From Phytopythium helicoides (Eukaryota > Oomycota > Peronosporomycetes > Pythiales > Pythiaceae): a stretch of 64,000 nucleotides of DNA. The stretch's first letter is position 1; each line of letters begins with the position of its first letter. Under the pieces are notes generated by a model. That model was not told the origin of the DNA and ran no database searches. It was given only the letters and a program-made list of their open reading frames with translations. Both the position numbers and the translations under genes were made by a program. Positions 18,403 to 33,400 of the stretch are shown here, piece after piece. The stretch lies in assembly GCA_024867545.1 (NCBI GenBank), contig JANFNE010000007.1:1240001-1304000 (forward strand). Reading direction: 5' to 3'.

Positions 18403-21194
18403 ATGGAGGGAGCGGCAATGCCGCAGAACCAGCAATGCAAGAGGGAGAACCGCAGCGACAGCTCCGTGCCGAGCCCGTTCGACAGATCGGACGCGCTCAT
18501 CGTGAGCGACTTGTACCTCACGACCTCGTTTGGCGGCGCGGCGGCATTCTACTCGCTTAGGCTTGGACAGCCCTGCGCGTCGGCGGTCGTCGTGCACCTC
18601 GTGCTCCCGCAGGCGCATGGAGAGGCGGGGAATGGCATCAAGCTGTCCTCGGACCGCATATTCTTCGCGCCAGAGAGCTTTGCAGAGCCGCAGCTCGTGA
18701 GGGTCGACTGCGTCGACGACCGCTCGGCGACGATCGTGATCGCGCACAAAGTCTACAGCCTCGACAAGACGTATGATCACGTGCACGCCCCGAACGTGAT
18801 CGTCAAGACCGTGCGCCACGGCGGGGGCAGGGGCTCTTTCATCAGCTTCGGAGGTCAAATGACTAAGCGCCAGGCTGCAGCTCTCGGAGGATCACAAGCT
18901 CCCTCGCGACTCGATCTATTGTCACCTTCGATGGGTGGAAATGCCCTATCCTCACCTTCGAGCGAGACATCGCCGCAAGGGTCGAGCTCATCAACCAGTC
19001 TCGGCGGTGGACTCACGACCTTGAATACTGCGCCGAATCCTGCAGAACCGCCTTGGTACGTTAGCCATCTCGCTTCAGGCTACCACTTCTCTCTCGTGGC
19101 AGTCTCGCTTCCCCAAGCCGATGTCCTACTATCTTGGGGTGCAAATGCAAATGGTGAGCTTGGAAATGGAGCCACGGCAGCAGTGACCGAGCCACGACCT
19201 GTGGTGACGACCTCGATGCAAAGACTTTTGCCTGGTGAATGCCTCCGAATTGCCCAAGTCGCATGTGGAAAGCACCACGCAGCAGTCGTTACACGGTCGG
19301 CACACTTATTCACGTGGGGCAACAACAAGCATGGGCAACTTGGACACGGTGACTATGCGACTAGACTGGTTCCTCAGGAGGTGAACCTCACGCTCGCGTC
19401 CTTGACGGTTTCTAGCTCGGCACACCGCGCGCTCCGAGTCAAGCATGCTGTCAAACGAGGAGGTACCAACGTCACGCACGTGTGCTGCGGCTCATACCAC
19501 ACACTTTTCGTCACACATCAGCAGCAGATTCTTGGCATGGGATACAACCAGGCGGGCCAACTCGGCATCGGCCATCGGCTGCAACAATACAAGAGCTGGC
19601 GAAGTTGCACGCCAATAGCAGTTGATGGTCTTCAAGATTGTAGCGTTCTCGACGTAGCAGCAGGGCAGAATCACAGCGCGTGCGTGCTCAGTAACGGAGA
19701 TGTTTATGTATGGGGCTGCGGAGATGATGGACGACTGGGGACAGGAGATCGCGAGAGCGTGAGCTCGCCAACGCTATTGACGGCACTTCGAAGTGCAAAA
19801 GTGAGGGCCCGAACCATTCGCTGCGGTGCCCGGCATACTGCAGTGATATCTGATCAAGATTTGCTGTATGTGTGGGGAGCCAACGAATTTGGCCAGCTTG
19901 GATGCGGAGACCGAAGAACGCGACTAAAGCCTGCGTTGGTTGCATTTCCACCTCTGCTGAGTCACGGAGTTGCCGATGTATCTCTGGGAGAATTTCATTC
20001 GGCGTGTGTAACGTTTACCGGAGTAGCGTATACTTGGGGACTCGACCTAGCAGCTGAGAGCGTTGATATTGAGCAGCGTAACACACCCCAATCTATTCAG
20101 CTACCGGGCAATCAGACAGAACGCGTGAGGCGGATATCGTGTGGCTGGGCACATACAAATCTGTCGACTCAGCGGGTGAACAGTGAAGACAATACAGGAA
20201 GTTCTAACAGCCAACCGTCGAATTTTCACCGAAAGCTTGAGAGAGAAAAGCTGCATTTACGTCGTGATGAGGTCGCTCGGTGGAGAGCATATGTGTCTCC
20301 TGGTGGCGCGTCGATGTGGCAACAACAAGCCCGGTTTTTGCGGCATGTTAAAGGCAGAGTTTCGTTGGCCATAGAGCCCGGTGCTAGAATCGATCGTCAG
20401 ATGAAAGAGCTTGTTTGCGAGATACGAGAGAGCAGTCAACCGCCGCGGCGAAATCAAATGACATTGCCACAGTGTCTTGAGCAACCTCGTATTCCGCACG
20501 AAGTCGTTGGGCTAAAAGGATTTGTGAGAGACTACTGCAAACGAGCTATCCAAGACGCCTTTGATCATGTTCAACGCTTAATGACGCCTTCAACTCGACG
20601 GTACGTGTTTTATATGCGAGATTCCTATACTAACGATCCTATTTCTCTAAAAACTTGCTCTTCACCGTTTTCAGACGGATCCTAACCTCAAATGAGATGC
20701 CTCGGCATGGTCAAATCCAGCTCCGAGGGGTTTTCAATGAAGTTTTGGTACAACCTCCATCGATACCCGATGCATCGATAGATTCATCGACACCGATACG
20801 ATCCCTACCATGCTACACAGTTGAGATTCGGCAAGCGACAGTTCGTGCAAATTCTATTCGCCCTTCTAAACCAGCATCCATGCCTCGTCCAACATCAGCT
20901 GCACCAATATCAAGATCAAGCAGACTCTCTGGTGTCGCCGGGCATTACGATTGCGGGGATCTCGCTGATCTTTTGAGTGACACAACAAGTGAGTTTGACT
21001 ACAGTAATAGTAGACCATGGCGCCCTCAAACAGCTCGATCTGATGCTCGAAGCGGATACACCACGCACAACATGGGGTCACCTCGGCGTCACCAACACCT
21101 TGGTGTCATGGATTCACTACTGCACCAGCCTTCGTTTTCCATAACTTCGGCTGTGCTAACACCGTGTCGTGCTCCAACAACTCCGAGACGATGA
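18403..21194 (+). CDS. RCC1-repeat protein
   Basis: Exons 18403-20600 and 20675-21194 are joined by a 74-nt intron (GTACGT donor, ACTAAC branch, TTTTCAG acceptor), giving 905 residues. Residues about 30-150 form a beta-rich domain of unknown type. Residues about 230-590 hold at least five RCC1 blades: SWGANANGELGNG, TWGNNKHGQLGHG, GMGYNQAGQLGIG, VWGCGDDGRLGTG and VWGANEFGQLGCG. The region after the propeller is partly helical (NFHRKLEREKLHLRRDEVAR) and the C-terminal exon is disordered, Ser/Pro/Arg-rich. Beta-propellers of this type act in GTPase exchange, ubiquitin or cytoskeletal complexes; none is indicated here. The frame is open upstream, but 18403 is the first ATG after the initiator-like motif. 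Confidence 0.9.
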
Positions 21195-21420
21195 CAGCGA
21201 CACAACTCCATTGTAGTTTGTGAGATGTAAGCGAGCAACAGAGATTGTCCGCAGCAAGTAGTCGCGATCTATATCCGTTGATCCTTCTCTCGCCTCAAGT
21301 ACGAATGCGTTTTGTAACCTCCGACCGCGAATCGGTATCGTTTAATGTAGAGAGGCGACGTTGGAGGGCAGCAGTCCGCCTAGGCTGGAGCATTCTGTGT
21401 GCCTCTGTGCTGCGCAACTA

Positions 21421-24400
21421 ATGGCAGACACAGCACGCTCAAGGGCACTACAGTCCAAGCCTGCCAGAAGCGGACATGGCGGAAAGGCTAGAACAAATCC
21501 TGCAATGAAGAATCAGCAGTCAGCATCTCCTAAGGCATCCCCGTACGCATCATCAACAACGACCGTTCTTCCGAGAATCGACAGGCGCAGTGCAGATGCA
21601 CCACCACCTCGACAGGCAGGTTCGTCGCCTGCGACGCCAGTGTCTCCACAAGAGCGAGATATTTCCACAATCCCTATTCCTCCACGGCGGCCTTCAAGCA
21701 AAGCATCAAACGTATTGGAGATGGAAAATTCGCCCACGTACCATGGAGATGACACAGACGGGCCTTCAGCCAAGTCTGCATGGTGTACTCCTCGTGCTCC
21801 GACTCCAACAGATATTGAAAGGTCTCATATGGATGCGTTCTTTGCAACATCACCTCCCGAGACAGATACGCCGAGTAGCCTAAGTGACGCATTAGCGACT
21901 CCAACACGCCTTAAGTCGGTTCAAGAAGCGCTCCAGTTGAATGAGGAATTGTATTCAATCGATTTTGAAGGATTGAGTGCGGAGAATGAAAAGTTCTTCG
22001 AGATCTCTGGTTCTGCATTACAGCATCTTGACGGCATTCAAAGCGAGCTACCAAGTCTTGGAGAATCATTCCAGTACACAAAGTGCGTTAGCGAAGAATG
22101 TATTGGTTCAGAAGCGAGGCTAACGGTGTCATTATTGTTGTTGTTTGGCACAGGAACTCACTGAGCGATCTGTCAGGGGGAATTGCAATGCTTCATCAAG
22201 AACATGAGGCAGAAAAGCAGCGAATGTAAGCTAAATTGTGGCTGACGTATCAAAAGCTAAAGCTGATCATTGTATCTGTCATTCGTCATTTATTAGTCTC
22301 GATGAGCTCGCGGCTACAGTAGACTCAAACGCAGATGAGATGGTGGCTTTAGCGGAGGCTCATGCTACCGAAAAGGCTCAAATCACACAACTACACTTGA
22401 AGCAGATGCACGACACGTGCACTGACTTTGAGCAGCAGATTGCTGCTCTAGAGACCAAATTATTTGAATCGGAAGCCTCCTACAAAAACGAATTGGAACA
22501 ACTTCGCAGAGCATCTGAAGCACAACTTAAACAGCTCACAGCCGACAAACAAGAAGAGCTTGACACGGCGAAGAAAAGTGCACAGGTGAAGCTGCAATCT
22601 ACAGAAAAGGCGTACAAAGAACAGCTTGAGCATAAAGAAAGAGAAGCGAGTGAGCAAATGGAGCAACTTCGCTTGTCTTCTGCAGCAAAATATGAAGAGC
22701 TACATCGATCATCAAGTTCGGCATATGAGCTGCTTCGTTCTTCGTCGACTCGAGAGTACCTAGAGTTGAAAGAGAAATCAGAGACAGAAATCGCCGATCT
22801 GAAGCGTAGCGCTGCCCAAGAACTGTCAAATGTCAGATATAAACTCAACAGTGAAATTGAGACCCTGAAACACAATTCCGTTGCCGAAATATCAGCGCTA
22901 TCAGAGAAATCAAGCCAAGAATTGCAAGAGCTGCGTCGAAAAAAAGAATACGAAATCGAGGAGCTTAGGAAATCCCTTTCAGCTGATATAGCACGCATCT
23001 CCAACGAGGCAGCCGAAGAAAGGCTTCGATTACACAAGGCGAGGGAGGAACAGGTGCGGCAAATAGAAGAGCGACGAGCTCAGGAAACGTTCGCATTACG
23101 TGACGAGCTCGAGATTGCTCGCAGTGATCACATAAAGGAGATTGCAGAGCTCCATACCCAGTACAAATCACGGATTGCAAACATGGAAGACACTTTTACA
23201 GCAGAGCAAGCTGCTGTGACGGCAGCACACACAGCCCAAATCAATGAACTTGTGCGCAAGTCAGCTAATGAACTCTCTGATTCAATTGCACACTACGAAG
23301 ACAGACTACGCATTCTGTCGGACACACATAGTGCCGAACTGCAGCGTACAGTTCAACAAGCGACTCTGGAGCGAGAGTCCCTTGTGGCCAAATACAAGTC
23401 TGAAGCATCTAAAGCTGAGGAAGAACGACGCCAAGAGCGCGAAGCCCTCGTTCTTAAATACGAAACTGCTCTAGAGTTACTTCGGAAAACCACGCGGGAG
23501 CAATTGGAGCAGTCCACGAGTGCGCACGAAATATTTGTTACTCAACTTCGAGATTCTTGCGCAGGAAAAGTGCTTGTGTTAGAAAACACACTTCGCGAGC
23601 AAGATACACGATACAACGAGCAGTTGACAATAATTTCTGATGAACTGGAGACTAGCAGGCAGCGCGTTCGAGATCTTGAAGAGAGCCAGCTGGCTTTACA
23701 TAATGAGTACGCGCTTTTTGTTGAACATTCGAGTGAGAAGATTACGTCGAAGGAAATGACTATTGCCCACCAAGAGAGCATCGTGCTTCGACTTGATGAA
23801 GAACTACAGAAAGCAAGAAGCCTTCTCGAGGAGACACAACGTAAACTTCGCTTCACTGAGGACGATCGTCAGATTAAAGCTGGAACCATTCTAGAGCTCA
23901 CATTTGTGATCAAAAGCCGGGATGAGGAGATCGAGAAGTTGCGGCAATCGCTACTTGATTCAATCAAAACCGTCAACACTAAGACCGAGATTCTTGAAAT
24001 AACCACTGAAACTCTTTCAACAAAGGCGAAAGAATTGGAGGATACGAGGGCAGCTTTGCGACTTGAGTCAGGCCGCCTGTCAATGGTAGAAGAGTCGATG
24101 CACCAAAAAGAGGGGATACTCGAAGATACAACAATGAAGATCGAGAGTATGCGCCTCAACATGGAAAACTTGAGGCTTGAGATGAAGCGTATGCAAATGG
24201 ACATGAAACTGCAGCTGGAACATTCAGAAAGCGAAATGGAGTTGAAAAATGGTGAAATTCGGCGCTTGCATGGGGCCGTGGGTGAACTCAAGCTGAAAAA
24301 CGATTTCAATCAGCAGACAATTGAGCGACTCGAGGATGCTCTTGGACTAGCTCATCGTCAGGCAGATGAGGCTCAAAGGCGCATTAATCTGTTCAAACTC

Positions 24401-27400
24401 GAGGCTGGAAACAGTGCTGAAGAAATCAAGAACATAAGCGATCTGCTGAATGAGAAGGAAAGCGAACTAATCATCTCCTCCAAAGACAAGCAAGCACTTT
24501 TAAGCGAGCGAAACCGATTGCTAGTTCAATTAAGCACAGTCAATCAGTTTGTCCAGAGCCTTCGAGAGCAGCTCGAATGTTCTGCCATGCTTGAGGACGA
24601 GGCACAGACATGGTATCGTCGCGCTCTAGAGCGCACAATCACTGAGAAAGATGAGCAAATGAGAGCAGAGAAGCATCTACTCACGCTTGAGTTAACAGCA
24701 TCTCATGATGCACTAAAATACCTTGAGGGTGTTGAGGAACGGTTAAAGGAGAGTATACAGGAAGGTGAAAGTTTGAAGACAGAGCGCTCGTCGCTGCTGA
24801 TTGAGATCACAGCTCTCCAGGATAATATTACGCGCCTCGAGGAGGATCTGAAACTTTGTCAGGGCAAAAGCCGAGACCAAGCGAGAGCTTATCATGACCT
24901 CAAGGACGCAATGGAGTCTTCGGAGACAAGGCTAAATGGACAACTTGACGCTGAGCGTCGACGTGTAAGTGATTTGCAGGCACATGTAGAGGAGACTGTA
25001 GAGAAACTACAGGAGGCATTGAACTCTGCTCAGAATCTGGGTCGAGAGAAGAAACAATTGCAAGATGACCTTGAACGCGCTGCTAGAGATCACGAGTTCC
25101 TGGTCGCCAACGCTAACATGGAAAAGGCTGAGACACTCGAAAACATATCAAGGCTGCAGAGTGAGATGTCTGAACGGGATGCCGAACTCCGCCATATTCG
25201 AGAGAATCGTCTCGCACTACAAGAACTAGTAGAGACTACCCAAAGCAAACTTGATCGGGTTTCCAATGAGCTCCAGCGAGTCCGCGAGCAGTTAGCATCA
25301 AGTATTGATGAGTGCAGTAGCCTGAAAATAAGCGTACATGAGCTCGAGGAAGTTCGAGATCACCTCGAAGCTCAGCAAAGCCAGGAGTCCAAGGACTTTA
25401 TGGCAACGAAGGCAAAACTAGAGGGTGAAATTGAAGTGCAAGTGACGCATGCTCGCGGGCAAGACATGTTACTGAAGCAGAGTAGAGAATTGGCTCTATT
25501 GGCTCTGGAAGACTACCGAGCTTTGATTTGCCATATAACTGATAAAGCAAATGCTGTGGAGTCTGACCTGAACTCTCAACTTTACCAGATTAAGCAACAG
25601 ATGGATGAGGCATTGCGCTCGGCCGAGGAAAGCAAACTTACGTGCTTAAAAAGAGTAGAGCAAGAGAAAGCAGAAGCAATCGAAAGGCTCGTAGAGGACA
25701 ACAAAGAAGCTATCCACACTCTTTTGGAGGAGAAAAACAGCATAATTCTGGCGTTGGAAATCAGTAAGGCCGAATGTATTCAACGCCTCCAAAACGAGAA
25801 AGAAGAAATCATGCGACTCGCAGACGAAGAGCGTTTCATGTTGCTGCGTGTTGCCGAGGAAGATAAACTGGCAATTCTCCGACAAGCTGAAGAAGAAAAG
25901 ACAGAGCTCATTCTAGAGCGACAGATCCGGGAATCTGCATCTAGAACCCACCGTAATCAAGAACGTGACCGCCTTCGACGCTTAGCAAAGTACGAACAGG
26001 AGAGATTGACAGAGCTTAACGAATCAGCACAGATGCTTTCAGAGGAACAACAAACGCGATTACTTGCTGAGATCAACCGAACCAAAGATGAGAACGCAGC
26101 TCTTCAGATCGAACACTGCCTCAGTGAAGCAGCAACAACACTTCAACTGGTTCAGGAGCAGGAGCAACTGCGAAAAATTGCTCATGATGAGCGTGTCCGA
26201 CTGCTCGAGCTGAATGAGACCACACGAATGGTTGCTGAGGAGCAACGAATTCGGCTTCTTGACAAAGAGACGGAACGCCAACGACTTTTTGATGAAGAGC
26301 AGACAGCGAAGCTTCTGGAACAGCACGCACAACAGCAAATGGCAAAAGAGGAAGAGTGCACACGGCTACTTGAAAAACACCAAAAAACGCAAGAAGAGAT
26401 TTTTGAGCAGCAACAGCAGTTTAGAGAGCAACATGAGCGGTTTTTTATGTGGAACGAGGAATACGAGACTCGGCTCTTTGTGGCCCATATTGCAGGCGTT
26501 GAGGCTCTCCAGGACGGTCATTTAGCCGAAAAATCCAAATTAGCTGACGAATTAGCCGAAGTTAAAAGAGCTCTGGACGTGCAAGTTGCAAAGGCAGACG
26601 CTGATAAGCGCGATTGGGAGGTATCCCACGCGTCAACTTTATCATCAGCTGCTGAAAAACACCAATATGAGCTCATAGAGTCAGCCAAGAGTGCGCAAGA
26701 AGAGAGCGCACGGCTTAAAGAGAAACTAGAAGCCGAGATGAATGCCTTATTTAATGGCTTTGAGCAGAAGGCCGAGGTCATTCGCCTCCGAACTTCCGAG
26801 GAGTACCTTCTCAAAATCAACGATATGTTACAAAAGAGCCGCGAGGAAGAACAAAGGCACTCGGCTGTTGTTGAAGGACTACAGCGTGAGCTCGGAGCTG
26901 CGCGCGCAGAATTAGCAGCAACAAGCAAACTACTGGAGCTTCAGACCAAGAGCATGGGTGACACGGAGAAGCAACTAATCGATAAAATAGTCGCACTCAA
27001 TGCAGAACTGAAGGATACACAATTGGAAATGCAACGACAGCTTGATGCTAAACAGCGTCAAATGGACGTGGAATTTGCTGCAATGGAGCGTGAAAAAGGT
27101 GATCAGCTTGCAGCAATGCAACGTGAGATGGATGAGACGCTTGCTGCAAAGAAGCGCGAAATAGACGGGAAAATCTTGGTCAATCAGCTTGAATTCGACG
27201 ACAAAATCGCTGCAAAGGAGCTTGAATTCGATAAGAAACTTGCTACTATTCAGCGCGAAGTGGATGAAAGGCTTGCTACCAGTCAGTGCGAAGCGGATGA
27301 GAGCCTTGCTACAATTCGACGTCAAGCAGACGAGAGGCTCGCTGTAAGCCAGCGTGAAGTGGAAGAGAGATTTGCTTCACTTCAACATGAAGCGGATGAG

Positions 27401-30400
27401 AGACTCGCTGCAGTTCAACATGAAGCAGATGAGAGACTCGCTGCAGTTCAACGTGAATCAGATGAGAGACTCGCTGCAGTTCAACATGAAGCGGATGAGA
27501 GACTCGTTGCACACCAGCGTGAAACAGATGAGAGACTCGCTGCAGTTCAACGTGAAGCGGATGAGAGACTCGCTGCAGTTCAACGTGAAGCGGATGAGAG
27601 ACTCGTCGCACACCAGCGTGAAGCGGATGAGAGGCTCAGTGCACACCAGCGTGAGGCTGAAGAGAAAATCAGCGAAAATCAATGCAAAGCAGACGAAAGG
27701 CTTGCTGCAAACCAGCGCGACGGAAGAGAGCAACTTGCCGCGATGCAATTCGAGATGCGTCAACAAATTGAAACCAAACATGCTGAGATGGAGGCAAACA
27801 AAGCACAGATGGTCCAGGTTATCTGCACAAAGGAATTGGAAATCGAAGAGCTTCGTACGAAACAGTTAGAAACGGGCCAAAAGCTTAGTTTTGTACAAGC
27901 AGAGCTCATTGCAACTCACGAAGCAGTAGCTGACAGGACTGCAACAATCGAGAGCCTACGAAAAGGTACGGTAGGTGTAAGTTGCAGGAGACGAGTCAAC
28001 ATCTTTGCTAACCATATAGCTGAGTACAGAGCTTGCCGTTCTTCTAGAAACTAGCGAGGGCACAAGGTCGGCGGAGCAGCTTTTATCATACATTCGGCAG
28101 CAGATTGAGGCTTATGTGACCGATTCGTATGGAGTGAGCTCATCTAAGGTCCAAGGTACTTCATTGGACTGTGAAGATGACGTCCTTGCGTGTATTAAAA
28201 GCTACTTTGACATGAGATGTGTGCTCAACCCTGAAGTTCTTGAAGTTGACGAAGTTAGAAGCCGTCTGAGAGAATTTTCGCAAGTATCAGCTCTTCTACG
28301 CGGTCTTACTACCGAGTCGTCGAACGTATCAGGAGACGCAGCTGTTGCGGTCGAAGAGTTACGTAAAGATCTCAACGTGCTTCGGACTAGTACACAGGCA
28401 CTTGTATTTGGGGAAAGCGAAAAGGACTCCGACTTCACGAGTCAGGAGATAGCTAGTCTCCTAGAGTCTTTTCAAGGGTTCTTTTACAATTTGCGCCTCC
28501 AGTGTGCTTCAGCGTTGGATCGAGAAGCACGGCAAAACCAAATACTTGAAATTGTTGCACAACATGAGCAGCTACTGCAGTCTGTCAGCACGAGCTCCGA
28601 ACGAGATCACGTTCACTCCGTCAATGATGTGTGCTTATTATTTGATGCCATTGAAGCGATCTTGGCACGTACTCGTGAAATCACAGGGTGTGCAGAGTTC
28701 CGATGCCTGGATGACATGAACAAGTTACTCGATGAATGTATAGCCAATCGGAAGAATGTGAACGACTTTGATGTTGAGAAGGGTGTGTTTACGGCGGAGA
28801 TGGGGTCAAGTACGAATTTCATTGGATCAACTGATGTCGCTATGCTACTGAATGAGTTTGAAGCATTTGTCGGAAATTGTAAATTGGCTCTTGATCTTGA
28901 TCAACACGGTTCAAAGGCAGGAGTTATAACTGCCATTGACGGACTAATGACTGTTCTTCATCATTTCGAGGCTCTTCAGCCAGAGCTGGGAAGCCCTCGG
29001 CGCCGAGATGAGGATATATTGGACTCACAAAATTGTTCTATGGCAGAGAAACCAACACTACAAAGCAAAGTAGCTGCAATTGTGGCATTTGTGAATGAGT
29101 TGAAAGCTATGTCTGAATTCGCTCAAGTAATTCTTGACGAAGAGTGCGATGCTATTACAGGTGCTCCCAGTGAGCTTGGTAGTGATATTAGTAGCACAAG
29201 CTTCGTTTCGCTTCGATCCTTGTCAAGGACACCGACACCCTCGGCTGATTTGGTCGAAGTAGATGAAGTCATTGGCGTGGAAAACGGCGAGACTCTTGAT
29301 CTCGAAATTGCAGTTGCAATTGATGAAGGAAAAGATGGAGAGGCTATACCTGCTCTCTCTGCATCTCCGTCTGCGTTTATGGCGGACTCTTTGCTTGACA
29401 TATCCCTTGTCATGAACGACCATCAGCGACTACTTGCGGAGACCGCGCACCTCGTGACGAAGGCGTCACGACAAGGAAGTCGAGAAAAGCGCCCAGTCAA
29501 TTTTGGCACGGAGGTTAGTCGCATCGTGAGAGAGCACTGCGCGATATTATCGCTAGCTAAGAGGCTATTCAAGGTACAAGACCCTCGGCACGATCTACCA
29601 TCCCTTCTTGAGTGCGTCGCGATACTTCAGCGGCAGATGCAAAGACTACCTCTTCTAGGTATCCATCGAAAAGGAGATAACAGTGATAACTCAAGCAGGG
29701 ATAGCTTAATGAGTGGCAGCCAAGGATTCGAGTGGGAAAGCGCATCTACAAACAGTGCAAGCGATCTAGCCTCGAACTCCACAGCCTCACTCAAGAGTAG
29801 TGAGCAAGCACTCCGAGCTTCGCTGTCAATCTTTTCGACTATTGAAGAGGTTGCGCGGCACCTTCAAGACTACGACTACCTCATTCAGGAGCTCAGAAAA
29901 GGAAGTAAATCTTCAAATCGAGTGATCTCTGAAGCAGCCTTTTCCAACGTTGAGACACTTGCGTCAGAGATAATTGAGCACGAGAATGCTTTGATGCTCG
30001 TAAAATGTCAATTGGGGCTTGGTGACGTAGTTTCTGAACTACCTGGTGTGGCGGCTTCGTTCTGTGACCTTCTGGAGCGTTCGCACCCGCTAATTCTAAG
30101 CCAACCGAACGTAGCACTTGCCAATAGCTCAACCGACCTTTGTGACGAAAGCCAGGCAGTTGACCGGTGTCTAGTGCGAGCTTCTGTTCCTGAAGACGTC
30201 GTAGACAAATGTGATGCTATTGTGTTAACCCTTACTGAGTTTTCATCACTCGTCACGTGGATGCGGCGCACAATTCTCCAGATCCCGGAAGATATTCCCA
30301 CGAGTGGTACTGAAGATACTGATGCGTCACTGACACTTGAGCCAATTGACATAACTTCTCTTTACGAACTGAAGCAACACGTGCGCGATTTTATGACCCA

Positions 30401-33400
30401 GCTTTGCGATCTTCAAATATCCAATCAGGTGCTCGAGCAAGAGCTTGCAGAATTGAGCCAGACGCAGCAAAAAATGCTACAGGAGCTACGAAGCGAAAGT
30501 GAAATGCTTTCACGACTTGATTCTAACCCTGCCACCCCTCCTTCCCCCAATCGCCGACGTGCAGATGTTTTAGAAGGATTGCTTGCTCGGCAGGAGGCAT
30601 TTCGGCGCCAGTCAAGTTTTCAAAACCGAGAAGATTTGCGAGAAGTAGCATTTCTACGAGGCAATGGACTCTTGAGTGATGCGGAAGAGGAACCAAGCAG
30701 TGAGGAGAAAAGCAAACCAGTCTTGTCAAGCACCACCCGGCTTGCTATCTACAAGCGATTGCTCGATGAAAAGCATTTTCTTGAGCGTCAGCTTCAGACT
30801 ACGAAGCAAGAGCACGCAAACGCAGTTGCGCGCTATGAGTCAAGTACTCAAGACTTGCTACGACAATCTGAGGTAGATAAACAAAATGCTCGCGAGCAAG
30901 CTATGCAACAGCTCGCAAATATGAAAAAAGAATGCCTTAACGTTGAAGCTCGGCTTAATGCGGAGAAAAAATCGTTGGAGACGAGAATCAAAGAGCTTGC
31001 TCAAAATATAAAGGCTCAAGAAGCTCAAGCAGCGAATGATAAACAGATTTTGCAGCAGCAATTTAATGTAAATGCTTCGGAACTCAAGTCCAAGTTTTCA
31101 ATGGAATCTCATGATGCTGAATCACGCTTTGAGGCAGAGAAAGCGGCCATAAAGCATTGTTTTGAGCAGCAAAATGAAATTCTTGAAAACGAGAAAAAGG
31201 AGATAGAGCAACAGCTTTTGGATCAGAGCACACGTTTTGAGCATCAATTAGTGAGTTGGCGACAACAGGTACAAAGTGCCCTTGACGATGAGCTTGTGCT
31301 ACTGCGAGGGTGTGATGAGCTTTCCTCTTTTGTCGATGAATATCAGAGAGTAACTGGTGATAGCAGTGCCAGTGATAGCGGATACTCACGAATGAATTTG
31401 TGGGAATCCGTAATTGCGTATATTGATCGACTGAATGAGCGATTAGCCGAGATCAATCACTGCAACGCGGAAGAACTCGAATTCCTCAAAACAAATGGAC
31501 TACTTCTTGATATTCCTGAAGACAACACACATAAGCTTCATCCATTTCGAATGACAATGTACAAAGAGCAATTAGCCTCTCGAGAGCGAGAAAACACTTT
31601 GCGCCAAGAGTTACTTGACGAAATAGCGTTCGTGAAAAGAGAAGTGAAGCTTGGCTTTGATGAGAATCATCCAAACAAGTCTAGACTGAGGGTGTATCAA
31701 GCTCTCTTAGATGGACAAAATGCGCTTATAGAAGACAAAATGGAGCGAGAGCTTGAGGTAGCAAGAGAAACTGCTTTTCTAGAAGCCCACAGTCTCTCGT
31801 TTGAGTCCCGGATGGCTGCTCTTGAGTACCTCGTCCGAGTATGTGAAAAGCTGGAAATCGCGAAGAAGCAGATAGTCGAAGAGCAGGCGTTACTAGTGGA
31901 GCAACGAGTGTGCACTCCTCAAGAACTGCGGCCTTCAATACGCTCTCGCGAAGGTAAGCGGGTTGACACCGAAGCAATAGCTGATAAATTAGGCGATGAG
32001 CATTCACTGGAAGAGTTTGCAAGTGTTCGGCTCGATGTCTACCGAAAACTACTTGCCAGTGAGCAACAAGCACGCGATGAGATGGCATCTCGTGAAGCGG
32101 CATGGAAAAAAGAGCTTCTTGAAATTCAGTGTCAGCACTCTGAAGAAGAGGCTTCCTGGAAAAGCGATGTTCGGGAACTAGAGAGCCAGCAGCAAGAGCG
32201 AGAAATTGCATGGGAAAACGAGGTACAGACACTGAAGCACGGTCACTTCGAGCGTGGTATTGAGTGGGAAAGAGAGCTTAACACACTAAAACAGTTGCAT
32301 CTGGAGCGAGAAACGGCATTGGCAACTCGACTCGAGTCTTTAGAGTCGGAACTTCTATCCCGACTAGCAAATAGGGAAAGCGAGCTCACTAATTTGAAGG
32401 CTCAACTTGAGGAGCTACAAACAACCTGGAATCGCAAGATTGAGAGCTGCGAAACAGTAAATATGGGTAACGAGGAGCAATGGACTAGAGCTGCGTTCGA
32501 TGACCACTGGGTCCAGGAGCAGGCTATGGAAAAAGCTCGTACCCAGGAAATGTTTGATGAGCAAAAACGAAAAGAGCTCTCTGATGCGATGGAGATGTGG
32601 GTCAAGCAGTCGGAGGATGCTATCGCAGCAGCAACATCGATCGCCGAAGTTAACGCGAAAGCAGAGTCTGAGGCATCCTTCAAGGACGAGATCGAGCGCA
32701 TGAGGAAGGAGTGTAATGAGCGAGTCGAGAGTCTGACAGCAGCCCACATGAGCCACCTTACGCGCGTGGCAGCGGTTCGAGAGGTAGTCGATGAACACAT
32801 AAAAAGAGAGATCAGTGAAGCCGTGACTCGTTCCGTAGCCTCAATGAGAGCCACGCTACTTGAACGACTCGCCAAGCGCGATGGAACTGCTGTCGCAGCA
32901 ATCTATAGGTGCATCCGCATGGCAACGGATGTTCTTAGCCCAAATACAGCGGGAGGGTATGCAACTGCCGATGTTACAACAGCTCCACCAAGTCGTCACG
33001 GAACAAGCAATGGGTTAGGCAGTGGATCTGCAAGTGACAAGATTCCTGTTGGTGTTACACAGGCAGTCGTGACACTTGTGAAGGAGCTCAAAGCACTCAA
33101 GGAGCATATTGCAGCATCCCTGGACCAACTTCAGATCGCAGAAACAGAGAGCACCAACACTTTCGAGTCAACTTCAGCATCACTATTGGGTATCACATCT
33201 GTGTTTGTACTGGGGAAAGGAGAGAGCCACGACGGATATTCATCACCAGACCCTGACTCACTAACTAGGCAAGACTATATCACGGATACCACCTTATGTG
33301 CATATCGCGAACTCAAGCAGTACACAGAGCAACAGTTGCTGGCGCGACAGCAAATAGCCAACGAGTCGCTCACTCGTCTGTACAAACTCATGCTTGGTGT

